DNA of 64,000 nt from Stratiolaelaps scimitus (GCA_019614645.1 JABWDB010000068.1:1-64000), one strand, 5' to 3'; numbered from the stretch's first letter, positions 45,065 to 56,215 are shown. Translations and numbers: made by a program. Notes: a model not told the origin generated them from the letters alone.

Positions 45065-46383
45065 TGTTTCTGATTTATTTTTTCTCAACCGTGAGTAGCA
45101 TTGCAGTTTCGCTTTCAGCAGTTCAAATATATCACATTTCAAGAACAGTCCACGAATATTTGGCTATCTAACTCAGATGTAGACATTTGATATCGGTAAT
45201 TGTCGTTTTGAGGGTGTGTCAAAATTATAGCCCACTTAGTGGCGGTCGAACACAGCTGGCGTGTCAGATAAAAGGGGAACAGCTGAGGGTCAGCTCGAAA
45301 AAACAGTGAACACAGCTGAGCTATAACATCGTTCTCTTACAATTTTTTACAAATCTAGTATTTTGTTGGGCCTCCGCCGTTCTCCAGAACAGAAATGAAT
45401 CGACTGGGCATAGATTCATAAAATTTACGTATGAAGTTTTGGTCAAGAACATGCCATTCAGCTACCAAAGCTTTTCTTAGCTCATGTAGCTTTGGATACT
45501 GCTTGACACCTTTAAAAACATCTCTAGATAAGACGCTCCACAGGTTCTCTATAATATTCAAGTCTGGGGAGCGTGCGGGCCATCTCAGTAACTGTATGTC
45601 TTGAGTTTCGAAGAACTCCTTGACGATTTTCGCCGTATGAACTGCGGCGTTATCCTGCTGGACGGTGAATCTTTCAGCACAGATCTTCTCGACGTGATTC
45701 CTAAATTGAGTCTCCAACATTGAAACGTAGCCTCGACCATTGATTCGCCCGTCTATGAAGACCAAATCGGTCTTCCCGTTGTAGCCAATCCCGGCCCAAA
45801 TCACACCACCACTTCCCGCCCATCGTCGACTTAGGAGTTTCTCTTCTTTCCTAATGTCATAGAAATAATAAAACTGGGAACGTTTTTCACGCGCACTTAC
45901 TGCTTCTGGTCGTCCTGACGACTTCTTGGTCCCGTACTGTTGAGGATCTTGCAAGAAATTTTGAAATTACCTTCCTCCTACTTTGCAAAATCGAGCGATT
46001 TCCGATTTTGACTTGTTTTGCTCATTGAGGTTGAAAATAATTGTTTTCTCATTTTCACTAAGTTGGCGGCCGCGGCCCATCGTACTGTTCGCTGACAAAG
46101 GGGTCCAGAATATTTGTACCGGAACGATCTTACAACTCAGTTGCGTGTCAACTGTCGTCCCACTCGACAAACACTAAGTGGGCTATCAGTTTGACCAAAC
46201 CTCGAAACGACAACTTCCGATATCAAATGTCTACATCTGAGTTAGATAGCCAAATATTAGTGGGGTATTCTTGAAATGTGATATATCATTTCAATGTAAG
46301 ATATATTTCAATATATGATTTATTTGAATGACAGAAAGTGAAACTGTAGTGCTACTTACGGTTGAGAAAAAAAATCAGAAACA
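45065..46383 (-). mobile_element. Tc1-like transposon with long inverted repeats
   Basis: Ends TGTTTCTGATT...AATCAGAAACA. The left arm 45065-45241 and right arm 46172-46383 are reverse complements over their length apart from substitutions and an extra 35 bp in the right arm. A TA precedes the left end; the right flank reads TG. Between the arms lies a broken transposase. Long arms are known in some Tc1-group elements. Confidence 0.88.
45355..46170 (-). pseudogene. Tc1-like transposase, internally deleted
   Basis: One frame with an in-frame TAA at 45967-45969. The N-terminal part carries the helix-turn-helix start (MGRGRQLSENEKTII). After YGTKKSSGRPEAVSAREKR it jumps to FYYFYDIRKEE, so the second DNA-binding part and the first catalytic Asp are gone. 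The remaining catalytic region has VQQDNAAVHTAK (second Asp) and SPDLNIIENLW (Glu). About 270 codons are left of a usual ~340. Inactive, though the ends could be moved in trans. Confidence 0.88.
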
Positions 46384-46389
46384 TGTTAT

Positions 46390-46805
46390 CTTTTTGACGC
46401 GGTGTGTAGTCCGGAGGGGCGGGATGCCTTGAGGGCGCGGGGAGCCTCGAGATAGTCTGTAGCATAGTCGATAGAGCACAGGACTCGGGCAGCGCTGGAG
46501 TACTCCAAGCGCACCGCGGTGCGGAAGGCTGCCATGTCCCCCGAATCACAGCCAAAAGCGTGCGGGTGGTGTCTCCATTGTCCGGTATCTGCAAAATCAC
46601 CAAGGTGAACGCCAGGAAGGAGCGTCGTTGTAGGTGTAGACGACCTGGAGGATGTGTGTGAGGGACGGTCGTGACTGTGCCGTCTTGGGCTGCTGTGGTG
46701 TCTTGAGCTGCTGTGGCGTCGTGGGCGGCTCTGGCAGTATCTGGGTTTATTAGGAAGGGTGGGGCTTGAGGGCAGCAAGGAGCGGGACGAAGCCGGCAAT
46801 TTGCG
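46390..46805 (-). mobile_element. family R LINE, ORF1/ORF2 junction fragment
   Basis: Minus-strand sequence starts in the end of the gag-like ORF1 (FVPLLAALKPHPS) and runs into the ORF2 N-terminal region (NPDTARAAHDATAAQD). This is the same arrangement as at 58955-59060. It is a second copy linking the two frames. Confidence 0.8.
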
Positions 46806-46890
46806 TCGTTACCTTGAATCCAACCTATAATAAACAAATACATATTGCAGTTCCTTAATAAACCAATGAACTCTTACCCTTACCTCTACG
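46806..46890 (+). mobile_element. LINE/SINE 3' tail fragment
   Basis: Contains CATATTGCAGTTCCTTAATAAACCA followed by a CTTACC repeat, the tail type shared by many elements here. Confidence 0.6.
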
Positions 46891-47195
46891 TATCACACCA
46901 CAATATTTATTATTTGACGCATTGGAGTAATATTATTTATAAAGGTAAATAGTACATAACAAGAGATACATGTAGTACCTAGTCATTAAGTGAGTCCCAA
47001 CCGTTGCACATTTGCATTTAAAGGCTGTACCGCGAGGATACAGGTCATGCGAGGATACAGCCAGTGGCTAACCGGTCGCAAAGTACGTTGATGCCAGACC
47101 ATTTCTAAACTGAGCTGATTCGACTTCATCGTTCCTTTGATCTATACTATAATACCAACATGTTGTTCGTCTGCTCAACTTAATTACGATGATTG
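46891..47195. other. unassigned spacer
   Basis: AT-rich; nothing recognised. Confidence 0.4.
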
Positions 47196-48370
47196 CATGG
47201 CGGTATTTAAGGTGACCGCGTCTAATCTAGCCGTCAGTGCTCCAGTCACTGTTCTGCGAGTTTTTGATCGTCCAGTACGGCTTGCCATTCTCAGTTCCAT
47301 AGCCGACAAGCACAACGGCATGGTTAGTCTGAGTTTCGACAGCCCAATCCTCGGCATATTCCCTCTGTTTGCATAACGTACAGTCAATGACAAGTGCCTG
47401 TTCCGGCAGGTCTAATTGGTTAGCGATGTTTTTCAATTGCAGTAAGCGAGGAGGCTAGTGGCAGCAAATGAGTAACAAGATCCACATATGTCCTGGCTCT
47501 TCTCCGATGTCATAAAACCGCGATTCTTCCAGTCGAAGTTGTTGGGAAGGCTGGATGTGGTGGCAGGGACACGTTTGGGTAAACCTTAAACCGGGCACAA
47601 ATTTCGCGAACTCTTCGTTGCTCAAATCCGAGTACTGACTGTGCTGACGGCGGTAACTCTTCAGGCCGGCATCGTAGAGAGCGTTTTGGGCCTCGATCTC
47701 GGCGTCCTTCTCGAAGAACTACTGAAGTCGATAGGATTCCTCATGGGCTGCGATATGAGTTTGTTCAACCTATCCTCGGAACATCCGCAAAGTGGTTGGG
47801 TTCGAAGTGTTGACCAGATGTCGATTGGTGTGTCACCGATAAAGACTGATGGCGGGTACTGAATGTCATGATCAGGCACCCCTACAACTACCACGCTACC
47901 ATTGCCACTTCGGACGCAGTCAGAAATACCACCTGTGCTCACCACACTGACAGTTGGTGATCAGTTACCACTAGCCAAGAGATTGAAAGTTATGCCAATA
48001 TAATTCGAGCCTCCAGATCCGATTACAATATTTAGATTTATTGATTATTTGTATACTTCCAAGATGCACCGTAGGCTAGGAGTCATGTTGGGTATCCGCC
48101 TCTTTGTGCACGCAGTATCATACAAGTACCATTGTGATATACTACTATAAAGATCTCGAGACATTTGATGACATATAGCTGTTTCGCCATCCATCAGACT
48201 CAACGAACACACGGCGTGCTTGCAGGGTCCGTGCGTCCTCGGCGAACCTTCCTGTACCAGCTGGCATCTCAGTATATGTCGCAAAGGTTCCTGATAGCCC
48301 AGTATCGTGACTACAATGATAGCTGCCACAGCGGTCAATTTTGGCTTTTACAATAAACAAAAGAAGGTCA
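47196..48370 (-). pseudogene. C1 cysteine protease copy 4, heavily decayed
   Basis: Matches the protease duplication in the orientation of copies 1 and 2, but more diverged. Still legible: [41 protein letters not shown]. The block between the active-site region and EDWAV (about 90 residues) is deleted, and frameshifts are present near 47450 and 47580. Intron and upstream flank are still recognisable (47730-47880 and 48100-48370), but exon 1 is missing. The catalytic His and Asn codons remain, the Cys region is out of frame. Confidence 0.85.
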
Positions 48371-49020
48371 TGTCACTTTTTCGTTATGAAATATACATAA
48401 TAATAAAATTTTATTGTTGTGCATATTTCTTATATATATTTATTTATTTACAAAGATATAAATAGTATTCTGTCGCCAAGTAAAGGTAGCTGTGAGCATT
48501 TTAATTCGGATACGTCTAATAGTAAAAACGAATGTCGGAAGTTCATAAGCGAAACTCTCTAAAACTTAATTTATCAATTTCCTTTAAGGTTGTTACGAAC
48601 ACATCCCTATCTGAATCAGTCTAAGCTAAATGACTACACGATATTACGTATGGTTGGAAGTCAAGTAGACCGAGACGACGGGAAGGCCGTGTAAGGGAAT
48701 AGGCTACCGTGATAATCCCCGCAGGGCCGTGTTGAAAGGACACGGATCACGAGAAAGCAAACTCACTGATCTCACGAGAAGAGAAAAGAAGTAGGACGAC
48801 ATGAACGTCGCTAGTTTTTATACTGCATGGCAACGTATTCCGTTAGATGGCGCCACCCGCCGGTCTATTGACATTCCGACTTTTATTTTGACGTCTTGTC
48901 AGTGCCGCCTAATTTGAAATGGAAATCTATGACAACTATGTTTGTCACAAAGGTAATGTTATGAGGATTAGATTTTATGAAATTTCTAGAGGGCTACAAT
49001 AACAGTAAGAAACCTTAACA
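48371..49020. other. unassigned, partly duplicated flank
   Basis: The first bases resemble the upstream flank of the protease units; the rest shows nothing I recognise. Confidence 0.4.
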
Positions 49021-49110
49021 CTTTTTTTAGCTATTATTTTTACGAGAACTTAAGCCGTGTGATAAGACTGTAGTTCCGTTAATAAACCAAGCCTTGTATT
49101 ATATTATTGT
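49021..49110 (+). mobile_element. LINE 3' tail fragment
   Basis: Carries ATTTTTACGAGAACTTAAG, CTGTAGTTCCGTTAATAAACC, as at the ends of the LINEs at 38.8 and 62.1 kb, without any coding part. Confidence 0.75.
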
Positions 49111-49199
49111 ATTAATAATAATTGAGATGCATTATAATATTTTACGACAAAAAGACGATATGTTCACTTAGAGGGCCCTCTTCCCAACGGGGGGGGGGG

Positions 49200-49400
49200 G
49201 GGTGCTTAGCCCGGAGTCGGCGCTGGAGTCTGCGGAGCATGGGACGCGTGCAGGATCAGAGACCTCACCCCCGGAAAGTCGCCTGACCCGTGGCGACGCT
49301 GACGGTACTCCAAGCATGCCGCGGCGCGGGAGGTCGCAAGGTTCGCCCGAACTACAGCCGGGATGGAGCGAGCTGTGTCTGTCGTGTCCCTTTCTATTAT
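49200..49400 (-). mobile_element. family R LINE fragment behind a G run
   Basis: Plus-strand text GAGTCTGCGGAGCATGGGAC and following bases match the ORF2 N-terminal region at about 58540-58620. A run of 13-14 Gs (49189-49202) sits at its left edge. Confidence 0.7.
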
Positions 49401-49403
49401 GAC

Positions 49404-49510
49404 GGATAATGCTTATACAGACCGGGCTTCACAACTAAGCTATTTGCCGTGGTACTATAGGACTTCTGCCTGATGGTGTGGCAGTCCTATCCACTAAACG
49501 CTCGCCCCAC
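49404..49510 (-). other. tRNA-like sequence, possible SINE head
   Basis: Minus strand reads GGGGCGAGCGTTTAGTGGAT, with an A-box-like TTTAGTGGATAGGAC and a hairpin (CTGCC/GGCAG arms). No B box or complete cloverleaf could be drawn, so it is not called a tRNA gene. Confidence 0.35.
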
Positions 49511-49879
49511 ATAAGTTACACTATCTACCAATTTGGATCTTCATTGAATAGTACTACAGAGCAGAGGGGTGGAAGACGGCTACTATTTAGGTGGGGTCAT
49601 CCGTCGGATACTCCTCCTCGCCAGGCACAGTTTGTCTCGCACGGTTCCGTTAGAATTTCCCTTGATAGTATTTCTCCTATCTTCCATTGTTCGGTGAACT
49701 GATATATATTATATATAGTGGCCAAATTCAAGCATATCTTTGTTCAGCCCTTCTTTAACTTTCGCGCTGCACATAACACGTTGTGGTACCTTTCTCTATA
49801 CGTTCGACATATGTCTGGAAGTTTCATCGCTTAGTTTTTCGGTAACGGTTTTCCCAAAGTCTCTTCCTCTGGGCCGGTT

Positions 49880-50045
49880 TAAGATCTCATGGGACCATAC
49901 CCAAGAGAGCTATGTAGTACCGCGTCGGTGCTAACTGTCCTGTACGCTTGTATGACTCTACGCTCAAAAGTGCTATGAAATAACTCTGTTGCCCCTGTCT
50001 CCGTTATCCTTGGAGAATTCCACACTAGGCTGCTGATACTAGTAT
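49880..50045 (-). mobile_element. R1-like LINE fragment
   Basis: Minus-strand translation RVIQAYRTVSTDAVL matches RVARAYRTVSTDALLVLAS of the R1-like copy at 41.6 kb. Broken. Confidence 0.7.
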
Positions 50046-50094
50046 TTTTCCTCCACACTTTCCACATGTAACACATATAAAAATGGTGTTGGTA

Positions 50095-50345
50095 CCTGGT
50101 GGCCTAGTGGACAGATATTCGATGCTGCGATAACTGTTGTTATTCCAAAAAAAAACACACCTTCCCTAGAAATCGAAGTAATGCCAAGCGTCGCCGACTC
50201 TAGAGAGAAGAAGGACTCTCAGCACAGAAAATCAATTTGTCATCCACCTTAACCCTCCGCTGGATCGACCCATTATAATGGTGATTAGAATGTCTCTGGT
50301 GGTGTTCGTGAGTTCGAAGAAAATTTCCTCCCCTCAAAGAAAGGG
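50095..50345 (+). mobile_element. possible SINE with tRNA-like head
   Basis: Begins GGTGGCCTAGTGGACAGATA, an A-box-like start, then A-rich sequence, then the 200-bp body shared with 44255-44470. Head plus repeated body suggests a SINE; the B box is missing. Confidence 0.4.
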
Positions 50346-51404
50346 TCTCGAAATCGTCCACGATACTCCTTTCGGCATTGCTTCATAAGACGGACTCCTT
50401 AAATGAAAATGTGCAACGGCGGGATAGGTGGACCGAACAGCCAGGACCTCTTGGGCAGATTGGTCGGCCTGTCGTGTATCAAAGTAATGCCTAGCAATTT
50501 CCGCGCCTTGAGGATGTGGGGAACTAAGATTTAGTGGGTTTGTAATTCCACACTAGTCAGTACAGCTGAGCGACATATGTACATTGAGCATTCCCGAAAC
50601 CTCCCATAACAAAAAAAAGGTCGACCCGTTTCTCCTGCGCCATCCATTTCTTATGATTTCTCTCCACTTCTGAGATTTCGCCTAGTTTGTTCGAAAGTCG
50701 TCTGTGGTTTGCTGGGTGAAATTTGAAGAGCGTTGAGACCTGATTCAGTACAAACGACCTCTGCAGTGATCATAGCTATTATCATTCTTAGCAATCTATT
50801 GATGAAATATAGAGAATTACAATTTTTACTCATGCGCCACCCTCAAACGATGTATGTCTTTATTGCCATTCGTCGCCAGAAAGATATTGATCCACCGGTT
50901 GAAAGCTCTCGGGAAGTGCTATCGCGCAAGCCAAAATATATAGAGTATATATATGTATATATAACATTCTGTATACTATGGTTAAAAGCACGAAAGATAA
51001 ACCTTTCTTTACCTTCCCACTTAGACGCGGCTCCGGAGTCAATCGAGGCCACTCCTGTTGTGTCCTGTGCGCCGATTGTGTGGGGGGTCACCACTCATAA
51101 CGTGACTGCGCGTCATTTCCGCTAGAGGTGATAGCTAGGCTGTCACCACTAGCACACAGGCGCTGACGCTCAAATGAACCATCGCCTGAGAACTGAGTTC
51201 CCAGGGTCACATACAAATCGAAACTATAACCAATCACTGTCAAATCAAACAATGTATTATGTATTCATAATTCATATATTCATCACATAACGCTTGAATG
51301 GGAATGAACGAGCCACATGAAAAGTGTAAGCTCGACTTCGATGTATCTCAGCGGCCTTCTGCTGACCTGCCTTCCATGTCCAAATTTTCCCAGGGTTTCC
51401 CCTG
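50346..51404. other. unassigned sequence
   Basis: No gene recognised. A plus-strand frame at 50733-51125 has two hydrophobic stretches but no family signature. The segment 51187-51233 resembles 25217-25265. Confidence 0.4.
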
Positions 51405-51620
51405 ACGTAGATGCCACGTCATGAGGCCTGTTGAGGATCAAAGCATGCGCGGATTCTGTTACGCCTTTGCTGCGGCCGGCGTTTACGAAGCGTATCTGAA
51501 ACGGAAGGATCACCTCCTTAGAGGTATCTCGGAGCAGAGACTTGTTGACTGTTCCGCGTACAATGATCAATTTACGAGCATTCGGGGTGGCTGCGTTCGT
51601 ATTTTCTGCCACATAATTAT
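51405..51620 (+). pseudogene. divergent C1 protease exon fragment
   Basis: Plus-strand translation has PVEDQSMRGFCYAFAAAGVYEAYLK...ISEQRLVDCS, which aligns with the active-site region and the LSEQAIVDCS block of the live proteases. GSC has become GFC directly before the nucleophile, and the frame leaves the family soon after. It is a different, older paralogue than copies 1-4. Confidence 0.8.
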
Positions 51621-51740
51621 TGGCTACCATCTAGCGGGAGCGTTAAATTCTCCCGTAACGCCATACCGATTTAAGATACTTTTTATTTTTGCAAGCTCGA
51701 TTATAATACGAGCAAAAATGAGTTTTGCTGGAAAATGTAG

Positions 51741-51768
51741 TCAACAACAACAACAACAACAACAACAA
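51741..51768. repeat. CAA trinucleotide repeat
   Basis: Nine to ten CAA units at about 51741-51768. Confidence 0.95.
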
Positions 51769-52224
51769 ATTTGTTATCGTGACGATGTTATTTTATTTGC
51801 AATATATTATCTTAAGCACTAACACAGAGAAGAGGGCCCTCAATACAGACATATCGATTTTTTTATCGTAAACGAATGCGTCTCAGTGATGATCCGGCGT
51901 TTTTTATTGGTGTTCTGGTCTTCCGCAAGTCTCATGAAATCAAATCCACATCACATCACCTTAGACAGTCTGTCTAGACCTGAGAAAATCGATGAGGTGC
52001 ATTTTGGGGAGGTTCAGTTACATACTCACGATCTTCATTAAAATTTTTTAGAAATATTCGAGGGGGAATATTAAGATGCGAATGGTAACAATCACTTTGA
52101 CTGGCCTACAAAGTACTGGCATAACGAAACCGTGGCGTGACCTTCTCTTTATTTCTTGTAAAAAGCAAAATCGAACCAATATAGCAACAATCATTACATG
52201 GGGAAGGTAAGTCGTTCTTCTTGT

Positions 52225-52350
52225 CGACTTTTGAGCCCACGACACATACTGAGCTATCAAAAATTTTTATGACACACCTTGGGGGGACAGCTGGTAGATT
52301 CGCCGTAGACGCACCATGCTGGATCTGATGGATGGCGGAATAGCATATGT
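52225..52350 (+). pseudogene. relic C1 protease 3' end, unit 3
   Basis: Plus-strand translation reads TY, stop, AIKNFYDTPWGDSW, then RRRRTMLDLMDG. This is closer to the functional IKNSWDTTWG than the relics of units 1 and 2. Its presence in all three units shows that the upstream gene was already decayed, or decaying, before the block was copied. Confidence 0.8.
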
Positions 52351-52553
52351 CAAAACATATCACAAGATATTTACAACATAATGCAACTTGTACGATCCTG
52401 CACATACAAAGAAGTGCATAACCAGGCTGCTCTTAAGGAATCGATCTCTCGGCTGGTGGTAAGCGATCACCCACTGTTCAGTTGTGTATATAAGGATGAA
52501 GTAGAACGACATTGATTATTCAGAGCTTTTTGCAAACAGCTAAAGGCTCCAAC

Positions 52554-53759
52554 ATGAAGCTGTTTATCGCTTGCGTCTTCGTTGCCTTGGTTTGCGGAAC
52601 GTCCGCGTCCTCAGCAAAATGGCAGAGCTTCAAGGCTAAGTTCGGTAAGTGACCTATTGTAACTGGGCTATCAATTTTATCAAGACCCAACACTGAATGA
52701 TAGATGCTAGTTGTGGGAGTGCCTGATCACTATATTGAGTTCCTTCCATCAGTCGTTATCGTTGATATACAAATCGACATTCGGCAAACACTTCGACCCT
52801 AACCACTTGTTTGTCTGGATGTCTTCACTGTAGCAAAGCAGCACGCAGATCATGAGGAATCCTATCGCCTTCAGCGGTTCCTCGAGAAGGACGCCGAGAT
52901 CGAGGCCCACAACGCTCTCTACGATGCCGGCCTGAAGAGTTACCGCCGTCAGCACAGTCAGTACTAGGATTTGAGCAACGAAGAGTTCATGAAATTTGCA
53001 CTCGGTTACAGGGCTCACCCAAACGTTTCCGTGCTGCCATTGTCTGAGCTGACTACCATGCCCAGCCGTCCTGTCAAATTCGACTGGAGGAATAGCGGGA
53101 TTATGACTCCAGTGAAAAGCCAGGGAATATGTGGATCTTGTTACGCATTTGCTACCACTAGCCTCCTCGAAGCCTTCCTGCAATGGAAGAACATCGGTAA
53201 CCAATTGGATCTTTCGGAGCAGGCTATCGTTGACTGTTCCCTCGGGCGGTATGATCGTGGCTTCAATTATGGTTGCGACGGTGGATCGGCATATTACGGT
53301 TTGCAATACTTCAACGAAATGGATCTTGTCTTGGGGCAAGAGTATCCGTATACATCTGGCGCAACCAACAGAACGACCCAATGCCGTGTTTCTGGGCCTG
53401 TACGCCGTGCAATTAAAGGCAAGCTGAGTGTCCGGATTCATCAGGCACAGTATGAGGATGCAATTGTTGATCTGCTCCTCCAGAAGGGACCTCTCGCGAT
53501 TAGTATTGCTGCCGCTATCAACGATGTGCCTATTCTCGACCAGCTTGGAGACGGTATCTTCGACGAGGATTGGGCCGTCGGAGCTGGGACTAACCATGCC
53601 GTTGTTCTTGTTGGCTATGGAACTCAGAATGGCATCCCGTACTGGACGATCAAGAACTCGTGGGACACGACCTGGGGCGTCCGCGGCTACGGCAAGATTA
53701 GGCGCGGCCGAAATATGCTGGGTATAGCGACTGGTAACCTAATCTGGGCCGAAATATAA
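52554..53759 (+). pseudogene. C1 cysteine protease copy 3 with one nonsense codon
   Basis: Exon 1 52554-52644 and exon 2 52834-53759 have the lengths, splice sites, TATA box (about 52486) and AATAAA (53801) of copies 1 and 2. Codon 75 (52965-52967) is TAG where the others have TCG (Ser), in the propeptide. Everything after it is open: catalytic Gln/Cys (SQGICGSCYAFA), His ([11 protein letters not shown]) and Asn (IKNSW) are all kept. About two dozen residues differ from copy 2, for example KFDWRN for SFDWRN and LLLQKGP for LLVTKGP. Either a recent pseudogene, an assembly/sequencing error, or an allele. A start at a later codon would lack the signal peptide. Confidence 0.85.
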
Positions 53760-54474
53760 AAGTGACGCACTATAAGAGGCATATCATTACAACAGAAGGC
53801 AATAAACAATCATATTCTAATGGTGAGTTATTGAAAAAATGCTCGTATTTTTCATATTTTTGCACTCTTTTGTATATGAAGATATTGAAGTATAGAATCT
53901 ACTATCAGGATCAGTAATGCAATAAAAGCCGAGGGTACGGTAGGGGATGGAGGTTTACACAATGCACAATATGTCGGGTGTGACTAATCTGTATCTCTGT
54001 CTGTTTGTATCTGTATGTTTCAATCTGTATCTCCTCATTCAAACACAAACCATGCGATGGTAAACGTAATCCTAAATAAAATATAAGGCGCCCAAAATTG
54101 CCAGGTTTCAGTTGCCACCACAAATACTATGAACCCTTAAGTGTAGTATATAGCAAGTCCTCCCATGCATGCGAGCTAGGCCAATTTCAAGGTAGCAGAT
54201 GACCCACTTCTTATTCCATTTAATGGTAAATCGGATACAACGGCAGGCTCATCCCTAACTATCTCAGGGAGCGATGTTTATAATTTGCGAGTATACGGCT
54301 TCGTGATGATCCCTGCCTCATGACATGAAGTGATTATGCACGACACCCACGTAGATATCGGCGAGTGAAGTTCTCACTCGCTTAATAATCAAAGTGTCAT
54401 CGTGAGATTGCCTTCGTTAGTTTATTTCTTTGATTGGTATCCGCATCTAGCAATCATCACATTATAAATAATAA

Positions 54475-54589
54475 TCCTATATATGAGGAATATCCTACTT
54501 CATCATTATTGCAACTGGGAGAGAGGATGGAATATACGAGTATATATTGTAGTTGTTATAGTGCTCTAACTGTAGACTTACCATTTAAC
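54475..54589. other. unassigned spacer
   Basis: Nothing recognised. Confidence 0.4.
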
Positions 54590-55750
54590 CTAATATGAAC
54601 CTACTTTTGATGCTCCTTTACCTCAACCGCCTCCCTTGAAGATTGTGTTTTCAATTAATTTATTGACACTACGAACAACATGTTGGTATTATGTTATAGA
54701 TCAAAGGAATGATGAACTCGAACCGGTCCAGTTGAGTGCAAATTCGAAATGGTCTGGTATCAAGGTGCTTTGTGGCCGGCTGGTTGAATGCTTTTTTTTA
54801 AGAGGTAAAAGGTAAATCCTGCATGGACACCAGGCTTTTTTTGACTTGGGGCACTGATCGGGACTGTTAAAGAATTACTTCAGTCAGTGCCTTGCAGGGA
54901 CCGGCAGTTGATTCCAACGATGTCCTATCCCTGAGTTCCTCCTCTGGGGAATCCCCCGGAACCCTCCCGTTCCTCCTCTGGGGAACGGATGTCCGACGGG
55001 GCCTTACCAATCCTGTGGAGGTAGGATTTGAAGTATATAAACGTACTTTTGAGACTCCTTTCCCTCAACCCTTGAAGATTGTGTTTTCAATTAATATATT
55101 GACATTACGAACAACATGTTGGTATTATAGATCAAAAGAACGACCGGCAGGAGGTCGCGGACGCCGAACTGGCACGAGCCATGTAGGACGGGATCCGAGG
55201 GTTCGTTTCCTATATGTGCCTGGCCAGAGGCAAGTGGGACAGAGGGAACACACTAGCCGAAAGGATTCTCCGGCAGAAGGATAGGCTATAACGGACGCGG
55301 ATAGCTGAGCTGGTCTGAAGGGAAAGTGCCCGGAACCCACCCGTTGCGGCTGGGCGGGAGGGTTCGCCCCAGAGGAGGACTGAGGGATGGGACATGGTTG
55401 GAATCAACTGCCGGTCAAGGCACTGACTGAAGTAATGCTTTAACAGTCCCGGTCAGTGCCTCAAGTCAAAATCGGTTCTGGGTTTAGTCAGTAAGAGTCT
55501 GACACTACCAGGCAAATACCTTAGTGTGAGGCCTGCTGTCCATGCACCTTTTACCTCTTAAAAAAAAAGATCAAAGAATCGATGAAGTCGAACTGGTCCA
55601 GTTGAGTGTAAATTCGAAATGGTCTGGTATCAAGGTGCTTTGTGGCCGGCTGGTTGAATGCTCGAATGACCCTTCTGACAGATCTTGAAGCAATGCTACA
55701 AAGTGGTACCGAGGCCCTTCTGCCATAGAACGAAGGAACTGAGAGTCGCT
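54590..55750. repeat. compound direct and inverted repeat
   Basis: An inverted pair, about 54800-54985 against about 55330-55565, begins at AAGAGGTAAAAGGT and its reverse complement (runs of T and A at the outer edges). The pair is bordered on both sides by a direct repeat of about 95 bp (54700-54793 and 55567-55663, around AATTCGAAATGGTCTGGTATC). A further direct repeat of about 100 bp (54612-54712 and 55050-55142, GAAGATTGTGTTTTCAATTAAT) puts a copy of the outer sequence inside. No transposase frame. Confidence 0.75.
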
Positions 55751-55973
55751 ATGGACCAACTTTAATTATGGTTATGGTGGGGCTATATAGTAGATTGTGT
55801 TTGTATAATTGTATCTTATTTGTGTACCATAACGATCAGGCAAACGCTATAGGAAGTCCTTAATAGTAGGGTACGCGCGGAAAGCAGAGACTATTTTGTT
55901 ATACCCAACTGAGACGAATTTTCTCGTCTGCACATTTCCACCGTTTTCATTCCGATGTTTCGAACCTTGTTCA
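55751..55973. other. unassigned sequence
   Basis: Short stretch FNYGYGG at about 55763 recalls the FNYGCDGG of the proteases, but too little is left to call it. Confidence 0.35.
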
Positions 55974-56215
55974 TTATCGGCAATGCCGAGAGTAGTCAAC
56001 AAGTTGGTGTCGCGAGTTCTTGACAAGCCAGTTCGGTTTTGCACCCTGCCTCCATAGCCAGAAAGAACGACAAAATGTCAGTAAGCTGACGACCCAGACC
56101 TCGTAAAATACACCATGTCCGAGCTGAAAGGGAAAATGGTCGGCTTTATTCTCTACAGTGACGAATGACGCAGCGACGTTAATCACAACGAGCCCCTGCG
56201 AGAGCAGCAACTGGG
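55974..56215 (-). pseudogene. divergent C1 protease exon fragment
   Basis: Minus-strand translation MLLSQGLVVINVAASF...FQLGHGVFYE and, further on, NWLVKNSR aligns with LLVTKGPLAISIAAAI, DQLGDGIFDE and YWTIKNSW of the live genes. The HAVVLVGYG block is frameshifted (HFVVLSGYG in another frame). A separate old paralogue. Confidence 0.7.

Larger units (their letters stand above)
52030..54474. repeat. segmental duplication unit 3, inverted
   Basis: Inverse-orientation counterpart of units 1 and 2, more diverged from them than they are from each other. It includes the relic protease end, promoter, both exons, intron and downstream flank to TATAAATAATAATCC. Confidence 0.88.

Noticed and set aside
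49404..49510. Functional tRNA gene
   Set aside because: A-box-like start and a hairpin are present, but no B box, acceptor pairing or cloverleaf could be made.
50733..51125. Possible two-span membrane protein, 130 codons
   Set aside because: Hydrophobic stretches arise in AT-rich sequence, no start context, signature or paralogue seen.
54590..55750. CRISPR-like array
   Set aside because: Repeats are long, few and partly inverted, with no regular spacers, in a eukaryotic genome.
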